Position numbers and translations under genes: made by a program | The notes under the pieces: model-generated | Databases searched by the model: none | Told to the model about the DNA's origin: nothing | What the model saw: only the letters and a program-made list of their open reading frames with translations | Assembly: GCA_902771155.1 (NCBI GenBank) | Contig: CACXVS010000033.1 | Span: 1-31,146 of the forward strand | Source of the DNA: an uncultured Prevotellaceae bacterium | GTDB lineage: Bacteria > Bacteroidota > Bacteroidia > Bacteroidales > Bacteroidaceae | Direction of reading: 5' to 3' | DNA length: 31,146 nucleotides | Shown here: piece after piece, positions 6,647 through 16,003 of the stretch | Numbering within the stretch: the first letter of the stretch is position 1 | Layout: each line of letters starts with the position of its first letter

Positions 6647-9600
6647 ATGAAAAAACTATTACTATTTCTACTGACTCTATTCAGTATGGTACCAGTATTA
6701 GCCCAGACTACTTTTGAGAAAGATGGGATATGGTATTCTATTAACATGGAACCGTGGGAAGAATCAGGTGTAAAGCATCCAGGTGAGGTGTCTGTGATCA
6801 AAAGTTCAGATGCGTCTGGTTATGTAGGTAACATAATTATCCCGGCTCAAGTAGTATATACTAACACCTATAATGTTACAAATATACAATCGGATGCATT
6901 CAAAGAGTGTACAGGCCTTACGTCTGTCACTATCAATGCTAGTGTGACAAATATTGATTGGGAAACATTTAAGGATTGTACCAACCTTACCTCTGTCACC
7001 ATTCCTAGTAGTGTAACCTTTATTGGTAATTATGCTTTTTCTGGTTGCGAAAATCTTGCATCCATCATTATCCCTAATAGTGTAACAAGTATTGGTGGTG
7101 CTGCCTTTCTGAACTGTAGTAAGCTTACCTCTGTTACATTAAGCAACCAACTTACACGAATAGATGGGGACACTTTCCAAAATTGCACCAGCCTCTCTAC
7201 CATTACTATTCCCAATGGTGTTTTATCAATTGGTAGTAGTGCCTTCTCTGGATGTACCAGCCTATCGACTATTACCATTCCTAGTAGTGTGACAAAAATC
7301 GAAGGCAATGCTTTCTCTGGATGTGAAAAACTTTCGTCCATTGATATCCCTACAAGCGTGACGAAGATCGAAAGCGGCGCTTTTCAAAATTGTAAAGGCC
7401 TTACCTCCATCACTATCCCCAGTAGTGTGACAAGTATCGGAGAGTATGCTTTCAATGGTTGTTCCAAACTTGAGTCCGTCACTATCCCCAGTGGCGTGAA
7501 AGAAATAAAAGGTTGGGCTTTCCAAGGATGTAATGCTCTGAAACACGTTACATCTGAGATAGCTACGCCCTTTGAAGTGGAGAATGTCTTTGACTGGACG
7601 ACTTACGAATCAGCTCTTGTTGTTCCTAAGAACTCACGTAGTGCCTATAGAAGCGTAAATGGCTGGAAGAATTTTGCAGTTATCTTTGAAGTGGGCGAGA
7701 CTGTTTGCGCCATTGAGCAGACCGATGAGCAGGGAATCGTCTATAAGCTGAAACAAGCAGAAGACAACAGCCTTTATTATATTGTGGCTAACCATACCGA
7801 AGCACTAAAAGCAGAGATCGTTATTCCTTCCTTATTCGGCGGTTGCCCAGTGAAGTCCATTGAATACGGCGCCTTCTCTGGTTGTACCAACCTGACTGCC
7901 GTTACCATCCCCAATAGCGTGACAAGTATTGGGAACGATGCTTTTGGTGGATGTGATAACCTCAAGAAGGTTACATCTGAAATAACGAAGCCCTTTGAAT
8001 TGGAATGGAATGTCTTTGGCGGAAACAAATACAACGCTACACTTGTTGTTCCTGAGGGATTACGTGACGATTATAAGAAGTTGAGCGGTTGGAATGATTT
8101 TGGCTTTACTGTAGAAGTAGGCGAGCCCATATATGACGTTCCCATGGACAGGACCGACGAGCAAGGAATAATTTACAAGCTGACGCAAGGAGACGGCTAT
8201 ATAGTCTATTATGTATTGGCTGGACATACCGACGCGATTAAAACAAAAACTGAGATTGTCATTCCTTCCGAGCTTGATGGTTGCCCAGTGAAAGCCATTG
8301 AGGGATATAACTTCTTCCAAGACTGTAAGTCCCTGACGAAGGTCACCATTCCTGGTGGCGTGAAAATAAATGGTGGTAATCCATTTTATAATTGTATCAA
8401 GTTAGATGAAGTAAATGTTCTTGTACAGGATTATGCAGAGTTCTGTAATAATAAAATCCTCGGAACATTAGAAAATCCTACATATTGTTATGACGACAAT
8501 ACGCATGAATCAATAACTAAATATTTCACCATCCGTCTTTTGGATAAGGATGGAAAAGAAATAACTGATTACGTCATTCCAGAGGGTGTAACAAGCATCG
8601 GAAATGCTGCTTTCAAGGGTTACACAGCTCTTTCTTCTATCACCATCCCCAGTAGCGTGACAGAAATCGGAGACGGAGCTTTCTATGGTTGTACTGGCTT
8701 AAAGACGGTAACATCTGAAATATCGACGCCTTTTGATGTGAAAGCATTTGAATTGATAGCCGGCCCTGCCGATCCACTTGGATTGTATACAGCTACACTT
8801 TTTGTTCCCAAGGGTTCACGTGCTGCTTATAAAGGTAAAAGCGGATGGGATTTTGCCTTAATCTACGAAAAGGGCGAGACCATTTACGACAATCAGCAGA
8901 CCGACAAGCAAGGAATCATATACACGCTGCGACAGGATGCAAAAGACTATAGTTTCTATTATGCTGTGACGGGTCATACCGATGCACTGAAAATGGAGAT
9001 AGTCATTCCCGCTGACCTAGACGATTGTCCAGTTAGGACCATAGAATGGGGATATGGTGAAGGAATGGCTTTTAGAGATTGTAGTGAACTTCTCTCAGTT
9101 AAAATTGGAAAAAATGTTACTAGGATTGAAGACTATGCCTTCTATAACTGCACCAGCCTTGAAACAGTTGTACTGCCAAAGAAACTGGAAAGCATAGGTA
9201 GTTATGCATTTAGTGGTGAATGGTCTTCGGCTGATTATTCGAATCATGGGTGTTCCATCACTTCCATCGCTATTCCAGGAAGTGTGAAGGCCATTGGCAA
9301 TGATGCTTTCAGCTATTGTCGCGAGTTGGCATCGGTTACTTTTGAAACTGATGAAGACGGTAATAACAACCTTACCAATATCGGAGATAATGCTTTCAGA
9401 GAGTGTTCCTTCACTTCTATCACAATTCCCAACAGTGTATCAACAATCGGAAGTGGTGCTTTTGCGAATAACGGTAAACTTACAACCGCCATTTTGGGTG
9501 TAGCTCTTAAGGAAATTAAAGACGAAACGTTCTACAGCTGTGGGACCCTTTCCTTTGTTACTATCCCTGATGGAGTGACAAGCATTGGTGTAAATGCATT

Positions 9601-12574
9601 TAAATGGTGTTCTCAACTTTCTTCTGTCAGAATGCCACAATCTCTGACTACGATGGCAGAAAATGTATTTGATGGGTGCCCAATTAAATCGATCGATCTT
9701 CCAGATGCATTCACCGCCATTCCTGCTAATCTTTTCAAGAATAATGATTTGGAGTATATCAAGTTGGGCAATAACGTGAAGAGCATCGGTAAGAATGCCT
9801 TTGGCAGCCAGCTCATGGGTGAGGAAACGAACGTCGTGATAGAGATTGCTACATCGACTCCTCCGAGCATTGCCAAAGACGCATTCCCCAATATTGATCT
9901 GACCGTTATCAACGTAATTGTACCTGATGCAGCAGCTGAAGCTGACTATAAGAATGTTGCTGTTTGGAGGGAGATGACGTATGCCAATATGGAAACCGAT
10001 GTCGAGGTGACGGTTGACGTACCGGGTGATTTAGGTAACGAGGTGCGTGAGAAGTGTAGAATTTCGGCTCCCAAGGTGGTTGGCTTGAAAGTAAAAGGTG
10101 CCATCAATGCCGATGACTTTATGCAGTTGCGGTCGAACTTTAAGTCGCTCCTCCGTCTTGACCTCTCAGATTGCGACATCACGGAGATTCCTGATGGGGC
10201 CATGAAGGGCAAGACTCAGTTGCAGAAGCTCACCCTGCCAACCAAGCTCCAGACCATCGGACGGAGCGCTTTCCAGGGCTGTCCTTATCTGACAGGCAAG
10301 CTCGACCTGCCGGCAGGCGTTACCTCTATCGGTAATTCTGCATTCGAAGGCACGTACTATACTTCTGTTGCCCTGCCACGCTCTCTCAAGAGCATCGGTG
10401 ACTCCGCCTTCTACAAACTGCCCATCAAGCAGAAGCTGATGATTCCTGACGGCATGACCAGTATTGGCGCTTATGCATTTGCCGATACATACATCTATGA
10501 CCATCTCACGATTCCCGACGGCGTTGAAAAACTTGGTGACGGTGCCTTCAGAAATACACAAATCACTTCTATGTTCCTGCCCACTGGTATTACGTCGCTC
10601 AATTGGAGTGTATTCCAGGGTTGTTCTAACCTCGACGAGGCTCTCTATATCCCCGATAACGTAACCAGTATGTATGGCTATGCCTTTGATGGTTGCAGTG
10701 CTCTGAAGAACATACGCCTGTCGGCCAATTTGACCTCTATGGGCGAATATGCACTCCAGAATACGAATGTGGAATACATCAAAGTGCCCTCGAAGGTGAA
10801 AGTGCTCTCTCAGGGAGTGCTCAAGAACAGCAAGAGCCTTGAGTCGCTGGCATTGCCTGCTTACCTGAAGACCGTAGGTGCCGAAGCCCTTTACGGCTGT
10901 AGCGGTCTGCGCAACCTGAGTATAGATGCCATCGAGCCACCTACCGCAGAAAGAACCTCATTCATCGGCGTCAACACCGACTTGTGTCTCATTTCCATAC
11001 CTACGGAGTCTTTCCGAAAGTATGTGTTGGCCGAATTCTGGGGACAGTTTGTGGAGATGCGCAACGATATCGCTGTGGAAACTGAGGGTAACGGCCAGAT
11101 TGCCTTCGAAGCAGTGGTGGAAGGAGAAGAGGAAGCATCGATGGCTAGAGCGAAAGCACGCATACAGCGCTTTACTGCCGCTCGTCGTGCTAATACCCGT
11201 GGCGCTTCAGGAGAGACTGAGTCTGAGCTGGCCTACGCCAACAATGGTTCGTCGGTCTATGTTCCTAAGAACGGACAGGTGAACTTCCTCATCATCCCTG
11301 CTGAAGGTGAGATGCTGGTATCTGCTTTCCTCGACGGCGAGGACATCACCTCTTCCATCGTAGATGGTGTTTATACGGCTACTGCCGACAAGGAGGATGC
11401 TAAACTGGTTGTGAAGTTCTCTGGAGAGTCTCAGGAAGAAGGCGAGACTGAGTTTATCAGAATCAGCGCTGCCGGGCAGGTTCCATTCTGCAGTAGCTTC
11501 GATCTGGACTTCACAGATAAACCAGAACTGAAGGCCTACGTGGCAACTGGCTATGACAAGGCTAAGGGTACCATCTGGCTGACTCGCGTAAAGCAGGTTC
11601 CTGCTGAGACAGGCTTCCTGTTGATTGGCGCAGCAGGTGATTATAATATTCCTATCTCTCTGAGTGCTGCTGATGTATATTATAAGAATATGTTCAAGGG
11701 CACGCTTGAGGGTACTACTATCTATGAGAACGAGTGGACTGACCGCGGATACACCAACTACTACCTGTCAAAGGGTGCCTCAGGTGTTGGCTTCTATAAG
11801 GTGACGAATCCAAATGGTCAGGCTATTGGTGCCAACCGTGCTTATCTGCCTATACCTACGGATATATGGCCCAATGGTGGAGAAGGTAGCACCGAGACCA
11901 TCACGGTAAGTGCAGCCAAGCAGGTTCCTTACTATACTAACCCGTGGTCTGCACTCGACTTTACAAGTCTTGAGGCTCAGGGCGTGAAGGCCTATACGGC
12001 AACTGGTTACAACTATAAGACTGGTACCATCTGGCTGAGTCGTGTGAAGAAGGTGCCTAGTAATACAGGTATCCTGGTGATGGCCGAAGAGGCTGGAGAA
12101 TATGAGGTGCCTACAGTTCAGGTAGAATTGTATTATGAGAATATGTTCAGGGGTTCTGAGAATGCTCAGACCATCTACACCAACGAGACGATTGACGGTG
12201 TGGACTACGTGAACTATTACTTGTCGAAGGGTACCGCTGGCGTTGGCTTCTACAAGGTGACGGATGAGGCCGGTGTGAAGATGGGTGCCAACCGCTGCTA
12301 CCTGCCGATTCCGAAGCGTGACTCTGCATCGGGCGCTCGTGGTAAGAACGCTGAGGATTCCTTCTGCAACATGGTCATCTCTGATAATGACGACGATGTG
12401 ATTGCTATCCCAGTCTTTGGCGGCATGAACGGTGAGGATGACGGTGCAACTGGCATCAGCATTCAGTTCCAGGATGCTGACCCCGACGCTTATTACAACC
12501 TCCAGGGCCAGCGTGTTGAGAACCCAGGTAAGGGTGTCTTCATCAAGAATGGTCGCAAGGTCGTGATTAAGTGA
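6647..12574 (+). CDS. BspA-like leucine-rich-repeat surface protein with T9SS-like tail
   Basis: 1975 residues. MKKLLLFLLTLFSMVPVLAQ is a signal peptide. Residues from about 70 to 1490 are LRR_5/BspA-type repeats of about 23 residues (consensus like LTSVTIPSSVTSIGNYAFSGC). They are broken at least three times by a longer super-repeat spacer that contains a VP(K/E)G-type loop, a GW..F strand, an EVGE/EKGE turn and TD(E/K)QGI(V/I)Y. An Ala/Arg-rich stretch (about 1500-1530) leads to a small beta domain. Two AKQVPYY-type modules (about 1603-1745 and 1750-1890) and a YNLQGQRV...KVVIK tail follow. BspA-family proteins bind fibronectin, fibrinogen and other cells in oral Bacteroidales; the ligand here is unknown. 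The first two thirds look more AT-rich than the last third. It is followed by a terminator and appears monocistronic. Confidence 0.88.
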   Translation: MKKLLLFLLTLFSMVPVLAQTTFEKDGIWYSINMEPWEESGVKHPGEVSVIKSSDASGYVGNIIIPAQVVYTNTYNVTNIQSDAFKECTGLTSVTINASVTNIDWETFKDCTNLTSVTIPSSVTFIGNYAFSGCENLASIIIPNSVTSIGGAAFLNCSKLTSVTLSNQLTRIDGDTFQNCTSLSTITIPNGVLSIGSSAFSGCTSLSTITIPSSVTKIEGNAFSGCEKLSSIDIPTSVTKIESGAFQNCKGLTSITIPSSVTSIGEYAFNGCSKLESVTIPSGVKEIKGWAFQGCNALKHVTSEIATPFEVENVFDWTTYESALVVPKNSRSAYRSVNGWKNFAVIFEVGETVCAIEQTDEQGIVYKLKQAEDNSLYYIVANHTEALKAEIVIPSLFGGCPVKSIEYGAFSGCTNLTAVTIPNSVTSIGNDAFGGCDNLKKVTSEITKPFELEWNVFGGNKYNATLVVPEGLRDDYKKLSGWNDFGFTVEVGEPIYDVPMDRTDEQGIIYKLTQGDGYIVYYVLAGHTDAIKTKTEIVIPSELDGCPVKAIEGYNFFQDCKSLTKVTIPGGVKINGGNPFYNCIKLDEVNVLVQDYAEFCNNKILGTLENPTYCYDDNTHESITKYFTIRLLDKDGKEITDYVIPEGVTSIGNAAFKGYTALSSITIPSSVTEIGDGAFYGCTGLKTVTSEISTPFDVKAFELIAGPADPLGLYTATLFVPKGSRAAYKGKSGWDFALIYEKGETIYDNQQTDKQGIIYTLRQDAKDYSFYYAVTGHTDALKMEIVIPADLDDCPVRTIEWGYGEGMAFRDCSELLSVKIGKNVTRIEDYAFYNCTSLETVVLPKKLESIGSYAFSGEWSSADYSNHGCSITSIAIPGSVKAIGNDAFSYCRELASVTFETDEDGNNNLTNIGDNAFRECSFTSITIPNSVSTIGSGAFANNGKLTTAILGVALKEIKDETFYSCGTLSFVTIPDGVTSIGVNAFKWCSQLSSVRMPQSLTTMAENVFDGCPIKSIDLPDAFTAIPANLFKNNDLEYIKLGNNVKSIGKNAFGSQLMGEETNVVIEIATSTPPSIAKDAFPNIDLTVINVIVPDAAAEADYKNVAVWREMTYANMETDVEVTVDVPGDLGNEVREKCRISAPKVVGLKVKGAINADDFMQLRSNFKSLLRLDLSDCDITEIPDGAMKGKTQLQKLTLPTKLQTIGRSAFQGCPYLTGKLDLPAGVTSIGNSAFEGTYYTSVALPRSLKSIGDSAFYKLPIKQKLMIPDGMTSIGAYAFADTYIYDHLTIPDGVEKLGDGAFRNTQITSMFLPTGITSLNWSVFQGCSNLDEALYIPDNVTSMYGYAFDGCSALKNIRLSANLTSMGEYALQNTNVEYIKVPSKVKVLSQGVLKNSKSLESLALPAYLKTVGAEALYGCSGLRNLSIDAIEPPTAERTSFIGVNTDLCLISIPTESFRKYVLAEFWGQFVEMRNDIAVETEGNGQIAFEAVVEGEEEASMARAKARIQRFTAARRANTRGASGETESELAYANNGSSVYVPKNGQVNFLIIPAEGEMLVSAFLDGEDITSSIVDGVYTATADKEDAKLVVKFSGESQEEGETEFIRISAAGQVPFCSSFDLDFTDKPELKAYVATGYDKAKGTIWLTRVKQVPAETGFLLIGAAGDYNIPISLSAADVYYKNMFKGTLEGTTIYENEWTDRGYTNYYLSKGASGVGFYKVTNPNGQAIGANRAYLPIPTDIWPNGGEGSTETITVSAAKQVPYYTNPWSALDFTSLEAQGVKAYTATGYNYKTGTIWLSRVKKVPSNTGILVMAEEAGEYEVPTVQVELYYENMFRGSENAQTIYTNETIDGVDYVNYYLSKGTAGVGFYKVTDEAGVKMGANRCYLPIPKRDSASGARGKNAEDSFCNMVISDNDDDVIAIPVFGGMNGEDDGATGISIQFQDADPDAYYNLQGQRVENPGKGVFIKNGRKVVIK

Positions 12575-12607
12575 GCATAAAGCAGTACGATACTATTTCC
12601 TTAATAT

Positions 12608-12642
12608 AAATCCCGAAACAACCATGAGTTTCGGGATTTTTA
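12608..12642 (+). terminator. Intrinsic terminator of the BspA-like gene
   Basis: AAATCCCGAAAC (12608-12619) pairs with GTTTCGGGATTT (12628-12639) over 12 bp with an 8-base loop, followed by Ts. Unlike the related composites, no TAnnTTTG box follows, so this copy is a terminator only. Confidence 0.88.
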
Positions 12643-12728
12643 TTGTTCGATTTGTGGTCATGTGTTCATTTTGGAGATAAAACATTGGTATTTAATGGCT
12701 TATGGATATGAACACGATTTTTTGTATT

Positions 12729-12742
12729 CATAAGGCCTTATG
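12729..12742. repeat. Perfect 14-base palindrome
   Basis: CATAAGGCCTTATG is its own reverse complement, with no spacer. It is the first of four palindromes within 145 bases, none coding. It could be an operator half-pair, but no regulator is encoded nearby. Confidence 0.8.
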
Positions 12743-12750
12743 ATGGTAAA

Positions 12751-12770
12751 TACGACCACGAATGGTCGTA
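12751..12770. repeat. Hairpin with 8-bp stem and CGAA loop
   Basis: TACGACCA and TGGTCGTA enclose CGAA. It starts 8 bases after the preceding palindrome. No T-tract follows on either strand. Confidence 0.8.
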
Positions 12771-12788
12771 GATATAGTGCCGTTAAAA

Positions 12789-12807
12789 GTAAAACAAGTT
12801 GTTTTAC
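12789..12807. repeat. 19-base near-palindrome, copy 1
   Basis: GTAAAACAAGTTGTTTTAC: 9-base arms around a central G. Copy 2, 66 bases downstream centre to centre, is its exact reverse complement (central C). The conserved core reaches AGTAAAACAA on the left and TTGTTTTACT on the right. Confidence 0.9.
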
Positions 12808-12854
12808 TATCGTTTAGAACCCCTATATACACTGAATAGATGCCACTTTTGAAA

Positions 12855-12873
12855 GTAAAACAACTTGTTTTAC
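12855..12873. repeat. 19-base near-palindrome, copy 2
   Basis: GTAAAACAACTTGTTTTAC, the exact reverse complement of copy 1. Here the arms extend to 11 bases (AAGTAAAACAA / TTGTTTTACTT). Confidence 0.9.
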
Positions 12874-13005
12874 TTGAAGGGATGCCTATGATGGTGAAAT
12901 AATCGTATTCATATCACCAAACGAAGCGATAGCCAGAAAGTTATAAGCAAAATGATGACAACACTATAAAAACATATCTGAAAATATGGTTGCCACCATC
13001 TCAAT

Positions 13006-13066
13006 ACCTTATTAATAATAAAAGTATCGAAATGCTTGTTCGTTTCGGGATTTTATTGTATCTTTG
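13006..13066 (+). repeat. Direct repeat copy A flanking the two-gene adhesin block (contains the promoter)
   Basis: Starting ACCTTATTAATAATAAAA and ending in TATCTTTG, this segment matches 19329-19390 with about five differences. In copy A the upstream hairpin arm has decayed (TATCGAAA instead of ATCCCGAAA), so only a 5-bp GC-containing stem remains. A third, more distant relative is at about 217-279. Confidence 0.85.
13035..13066 (+). promoter_or_regulatory. Promoter of the 13123-19321 gene pair
   Basis: CTTG at 13035-13038, a 20-base spacer, then TATCTTTG at 13059-13066. The leader to ATG 13123 would be about 50 bases. The gene at 16004 has only a 52-base gap and no promoter of its own, so both genes are probably cotranscribed from here. 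Confidence 0.75.
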
Positions 13067-13122
13067 CTGCGTAAATGGTACGAAGGCCCCATTAATCAAG
13101 TATAAACAAATCCGTTAGTAAT

Positions 13123-15951
13123 ATGAATATGAATCAAACCATTAGAAAACTTTTCTCGCGGGCGGTGATGATGCTGCTTGTGACTATCCTGCTCACCATG
13201 ACCGCCCAGACGGCATGGGCCCAGCTAACAATGAACGGCGTGAAGTACATCGACGCTAATGGCGTTGAGCGGACGAGGGACGGTGTGATTGTCCTCAATG
13301 GCTCGGAGACCACCCTCGGCGAAAATGGCGGCACCTCCGAATCCCCTAAGGAGGTCTGGTACATCTGCAACACGAACCTCAGTTATTCTTCAACCCTCTA
13401 CTCCTACTATTATAGCAGTGTGAATATCATTCTGGCAGACGGAGTGGAGATGAAGGTGGAAAGCAGCTCTTCAGATGCCATTTATTTTTCTGGTTCCCTT
13501 GGCATCTACGGCCAAAGTACAGGCACCACCATGGGTAAGTTCACCGCCAAAGGATCATCTAACGGCATTCAAGTCAATAATGATGTGACCATCTGCAGTG
13601 CTGATGTCACAGCTACCGGCATCTATGCTATCATTGCCAATGGTGGCGACCTTAGCATCATTGGCGGCAAAGTAACCGCCAACGGATCAAATTATGGCAT
13701 TGAAGCCTACGGGTCTGACAAGAATATCACCATTAGCGGTTCCGAAGTTACGGCTGAGGGCAATTACGCTATCTATGCCAGCGGTGGCGTCACCATCAAC
13801 AATCGTAGTACTGTCACCGCCAATGGAACATCTACTGGCATTTATGCCGGAAATGGTGGGGCTTTTAGCAACTGTACGATCAGCGGTGAAGTCGGCATCG
13901 CATCCTATTCCAGTGACGCGGTGACTATCGGCGCAGGCGTGGAAATTAACGGCTATACGAAGGCAGGCATTAAAAACTACGGCAACCTGACACTCAAAGC
14001 CCTGCCCAAGTTCACCGCAGGCAGCGGCGCGACGTATCAGGACATCATGCTTATTAAAAAAGGCGACCTGCCCGTCATTGTGTTCGACGCTACTGGCCTC
14101 AGTGCCCCGGAGAAGAAAATCAGCGTGGGAACTTATCAGAGTGATGCCTCCACCGCCATCACTTCCACCTACTTCTTCACGCAGCGCTATGGCTCGGCAT
14201 TTTCTGATGCGGAGAGCAGCGATGTAGTCGATCCGAAGGACGTGTTCGACGTGAGCGGCGGTACGGCCGTGTACGTCGGCAACGAGGTCATGGCATCGAA
14301 CGACGCTCAGCCCCTCGTGGCCTTCATCCTTAAAGCGGATGGCAGCCTCGGCGAATTATATGTGAAGGACGGTACCGACATCGACACCGACATCACTGCG
14401 CTGGAAACGGCGCTCAGCGAGGCAGAGGCCGACTGCACCGTGAGGCTGGTGAAGGACATCACCGACGTCAACGCGACCATCACCGTGGACAAGGCGGGTG
14501 CCCCCATCACGCTCGACCTGGACCATTGCGGCATTTCCGGCTCCGTCAGCGGCGCTCTGCTCACAATCAACAGCGGCACTGCTCTGACGATCGTCGGCTC
14601 CGGAGAGACGGCGAAGATTGAAAACACGAACACCAGCGAAGATCTCCACGCCATCTATAACAACGGCACGCTCACCATCAGCGGCGTCAATGTTATGGGC
14701 TCGGAATGTATCCTTAACAACGGCACGCTCACCATCATCGACTCCTCCGTCGAGGGCACGTACTACAGCGACGGCATATATAATTCAGATACAGGCTCCC
14801 TCACGATGAGTAGCAGTTCGGTCACGGGTGCCAATGCTGGCATCGAGAACGAAGGCTCGCTTACGCTGACCAGCGGCACCGTCATGGGCAAGAGCTCAGG
14901 AGCACTTCACAATCATATTAATGCCACAGCGTGCAGCATCGGCGACGTCACGCTCGTTGCCTATACCGGCATCTTTATGAAGAGTGACGTGACGTTTACA
15001 GCCTGGCCGACGTTCAGCGGAACCGCGACAGACATCAGGCTCGAAAAGGGCAAGAAAATCATATTGGCCAACGGCATCGGGGCTCCGGCTGACGACTATG
15101 GTAAAGTCAGCGTGCAGGTATTTATGTCTTCAAACGAGAACCTCGACGCGGCCTTCCAGTTTACCTCGGGCTTCAGCAGCATCGATGGAGCGGTGGCGGG
15201 CACTCTCCTGCCGTGCGACGTGTTCGACATGGTGACGAACCAGGGCAATGCGATGCGTGTGGGTGAGAAGCAAGGCGAAGGCTACATCGTGCCCGTGACC
15301 GTGGCGCAGCAAACGCTTATGCCGGGCTGGAACACATGGATCGACGACAAGAGCCAGGCCGTCGGCGTGAGTGCCGAGGGCATCGCCACCTACGCCGTGA
15401 CGCAGGTAGCGGGCGACGCGGTGTCGGTAGCCAGTCTCCCCGACGGGCTGATCCAAGCCGGTATGCCTATATTGATATATAATGGTACGGGCGCAAGTGC
15501 CGCCGTCGGCATCACCCCCCTCGATAACGAGTATTTCGCCCGCGAGACCTCGAGGAGCCTCAGTCAGGCCCTCGGCAGCAGCGCCGAGACCTCGCCCTGC
15601 TTCCAGGGCACCGTCGGGGGCAAGACCCTCACGGCCAGCGACGACTACGACTACTTCGGCTGCAACGGTGAGGCGTTTGTCAGCCTCGCTCTGCCCGCCA
15701 CGGTGGCTGCCCACCGCTGCTGGCTCGCCCTGCCGAAGAGTAGCGGTAATGGTGGTTCGCCCTCCAGCACCCGTAGTCTGACCATTGGCTTCGGCGGCAA
15801 CGGTGACGGCACGACGGGAGTCAGGGAAATAAAGGAAGTTAGAGAAGTTACCGACGATACCTGGTACACCCTCGAAGGCCTGAAGCTGAGTGGCAGACCC
15901 CAGAAGAAGGGCATCTATGTGCACGGAGGCAGAAAGGTTGCGATTAAGTGA
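13123..15951 (+). CDS. Secreted beta-helix-like repeat protein with T9SS-like tail
   Basis: 942 residues with an N-terminal signal peptide (hydrophobic AVMMLLVTILLTMTAQTAWA). Residues about 80-330 and 440-640 are Gly/Thr/Ser/Asn-rich strands with repeated NGTLTISG, GIYN and GSLTMSSSSV patterns, as in right-handed parallel beta-helix adhesins. Residues about 724-876 (QQTLMPGWNTW ... AGMPILIYN ... CFQGTVGG ... HRCWLALP) align by eye with the AKQVPYY module of the neighbours and appear to be a diverged copy. The tail reads WYTLEGLKL...KKGIYVHGGRKVAIK. Two start codons, at 13123 and 13129, are equivalent for function. The gene is visibly more GC-rich than those to its left, suggesting a different origin. 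No enzyme motif was seen; an adhesin or structural surface role is inferred. Confidence 0.8.
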   Translation: MNMNQTIRKLFSRAVMMLLVTILLTMTAQTAWAQLTMNGVKYIDANGVERTRDGVIVLNGSETTLGENGGTSESPKEVWYICNTNLSYSSTLYSYYYSSVNIILADGVEMKVESSSSDAIYFSGSLGIYGQSTGTTMGKFTAKGSSNGIQVNNDVTICSADVTATGIYAIIANGGDLSIIGGKVTANGSNYGIEAYGSDKNITISGSEVTAEGNYAIYASGGVTINNRSTVTANGTSTGIYAGNGGAFSNCTISGEVGIASYSSDAVTIGAGVEINGYTKAGIKNYGNLTLKALPKFTAGSGATYQDIMLIKKGDLPVIVFDATGLSAPEKKISVGTYQSDASTAITSTYFFTQRYGSAFSDAESSDVVDPKDVFDVSGGTAVYVGNEVMASNDAQPLVAFILKADGSLGELYVKDGTDIDTDITALETALSEAEADCTVRLVKDITDVNATITVDKAGAPITLDLDHCGISGSVSGALLTINSGTALTIVGSGETAKIENTNTSEDLHAIYNNGTLTISGVNVMGSECILNNGTLTIIDSSVEGTYYSDGIYNSDTGSLTMSSSSVTGANAGIENEGSLTLTSGTVMGKSSGALHNHINATACSIGDVTLVAYTGIFMKSDVTFTAWPTFSGTATDIRLEKGKKIILANGIGAPADDYGKVSVQVFMSSNENLDAAFQFTSGFSSIDGAVAGTLLPCDVFDMVTNQGNAMRVGEKQGEGYIVPVTVAQQTLMPGWNTWIDDKSQAVGVSAEGIATYAVTQVAGDAVSVASLPDGLIQAGMPILIYNGTGASAAVGITPLDNEYFARETSRSLSQALGSSAETSPCFQGTVGGKTLTASDDYDYFGCNGEAFVSLALPATVAAHRCWLALPKSSGNGGSPSSTRSLTIGFGGNGDGTTGVREIKEVREVTDDTWYTLEGLKLSGRPQKKGIYVHGGRKVAIK

Positions 15952-16003
15952 GCGCAAAGCCATGCCTGCAGTAAAATAACACATTATTAATATATATAGG
16001 AAT

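Larger units (their letters stand above)
12575..13122. other. Intergenic region rich in palindromes, no gene seen
   Basis: 548 bases without a convincing reading frame. In order it holds a terminator (12608-12642), inverted arms GTGTTCAT/ATGAACAC (12662-12669 and 12708-12715), a perfect 14-base palindrome, a hairpin with a CGAA loop, two copies of a 19-base near-palindrome, about 130 bases of unremarkable AT-rich DNA, and a degraded terminator/promoter composite before the gene at 13123. Confidence 0.8.

Noticed and set aside
10900..11200. Possible separate gene in the Ala/Arg-rich segment of the BspA-like gene
   Set aside because: The main frame continues unbroken into the modules and tail. 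The alternative frames have no start signals.
12645..12657. Possible -7 box (TTCGATTTG) after the BspA-like gene's terminator
   Set aside because: It lacks the TA of the TAnnTTTG box and no gene follows at a suitable distance.
12789..12873. The two 19-base near-palindromes as a CRISPR array
   Set aside because: Only two copies, in opposite orientation and themselves palindromic, with no cas genes; CRISPR repeats are direct and more numerous.
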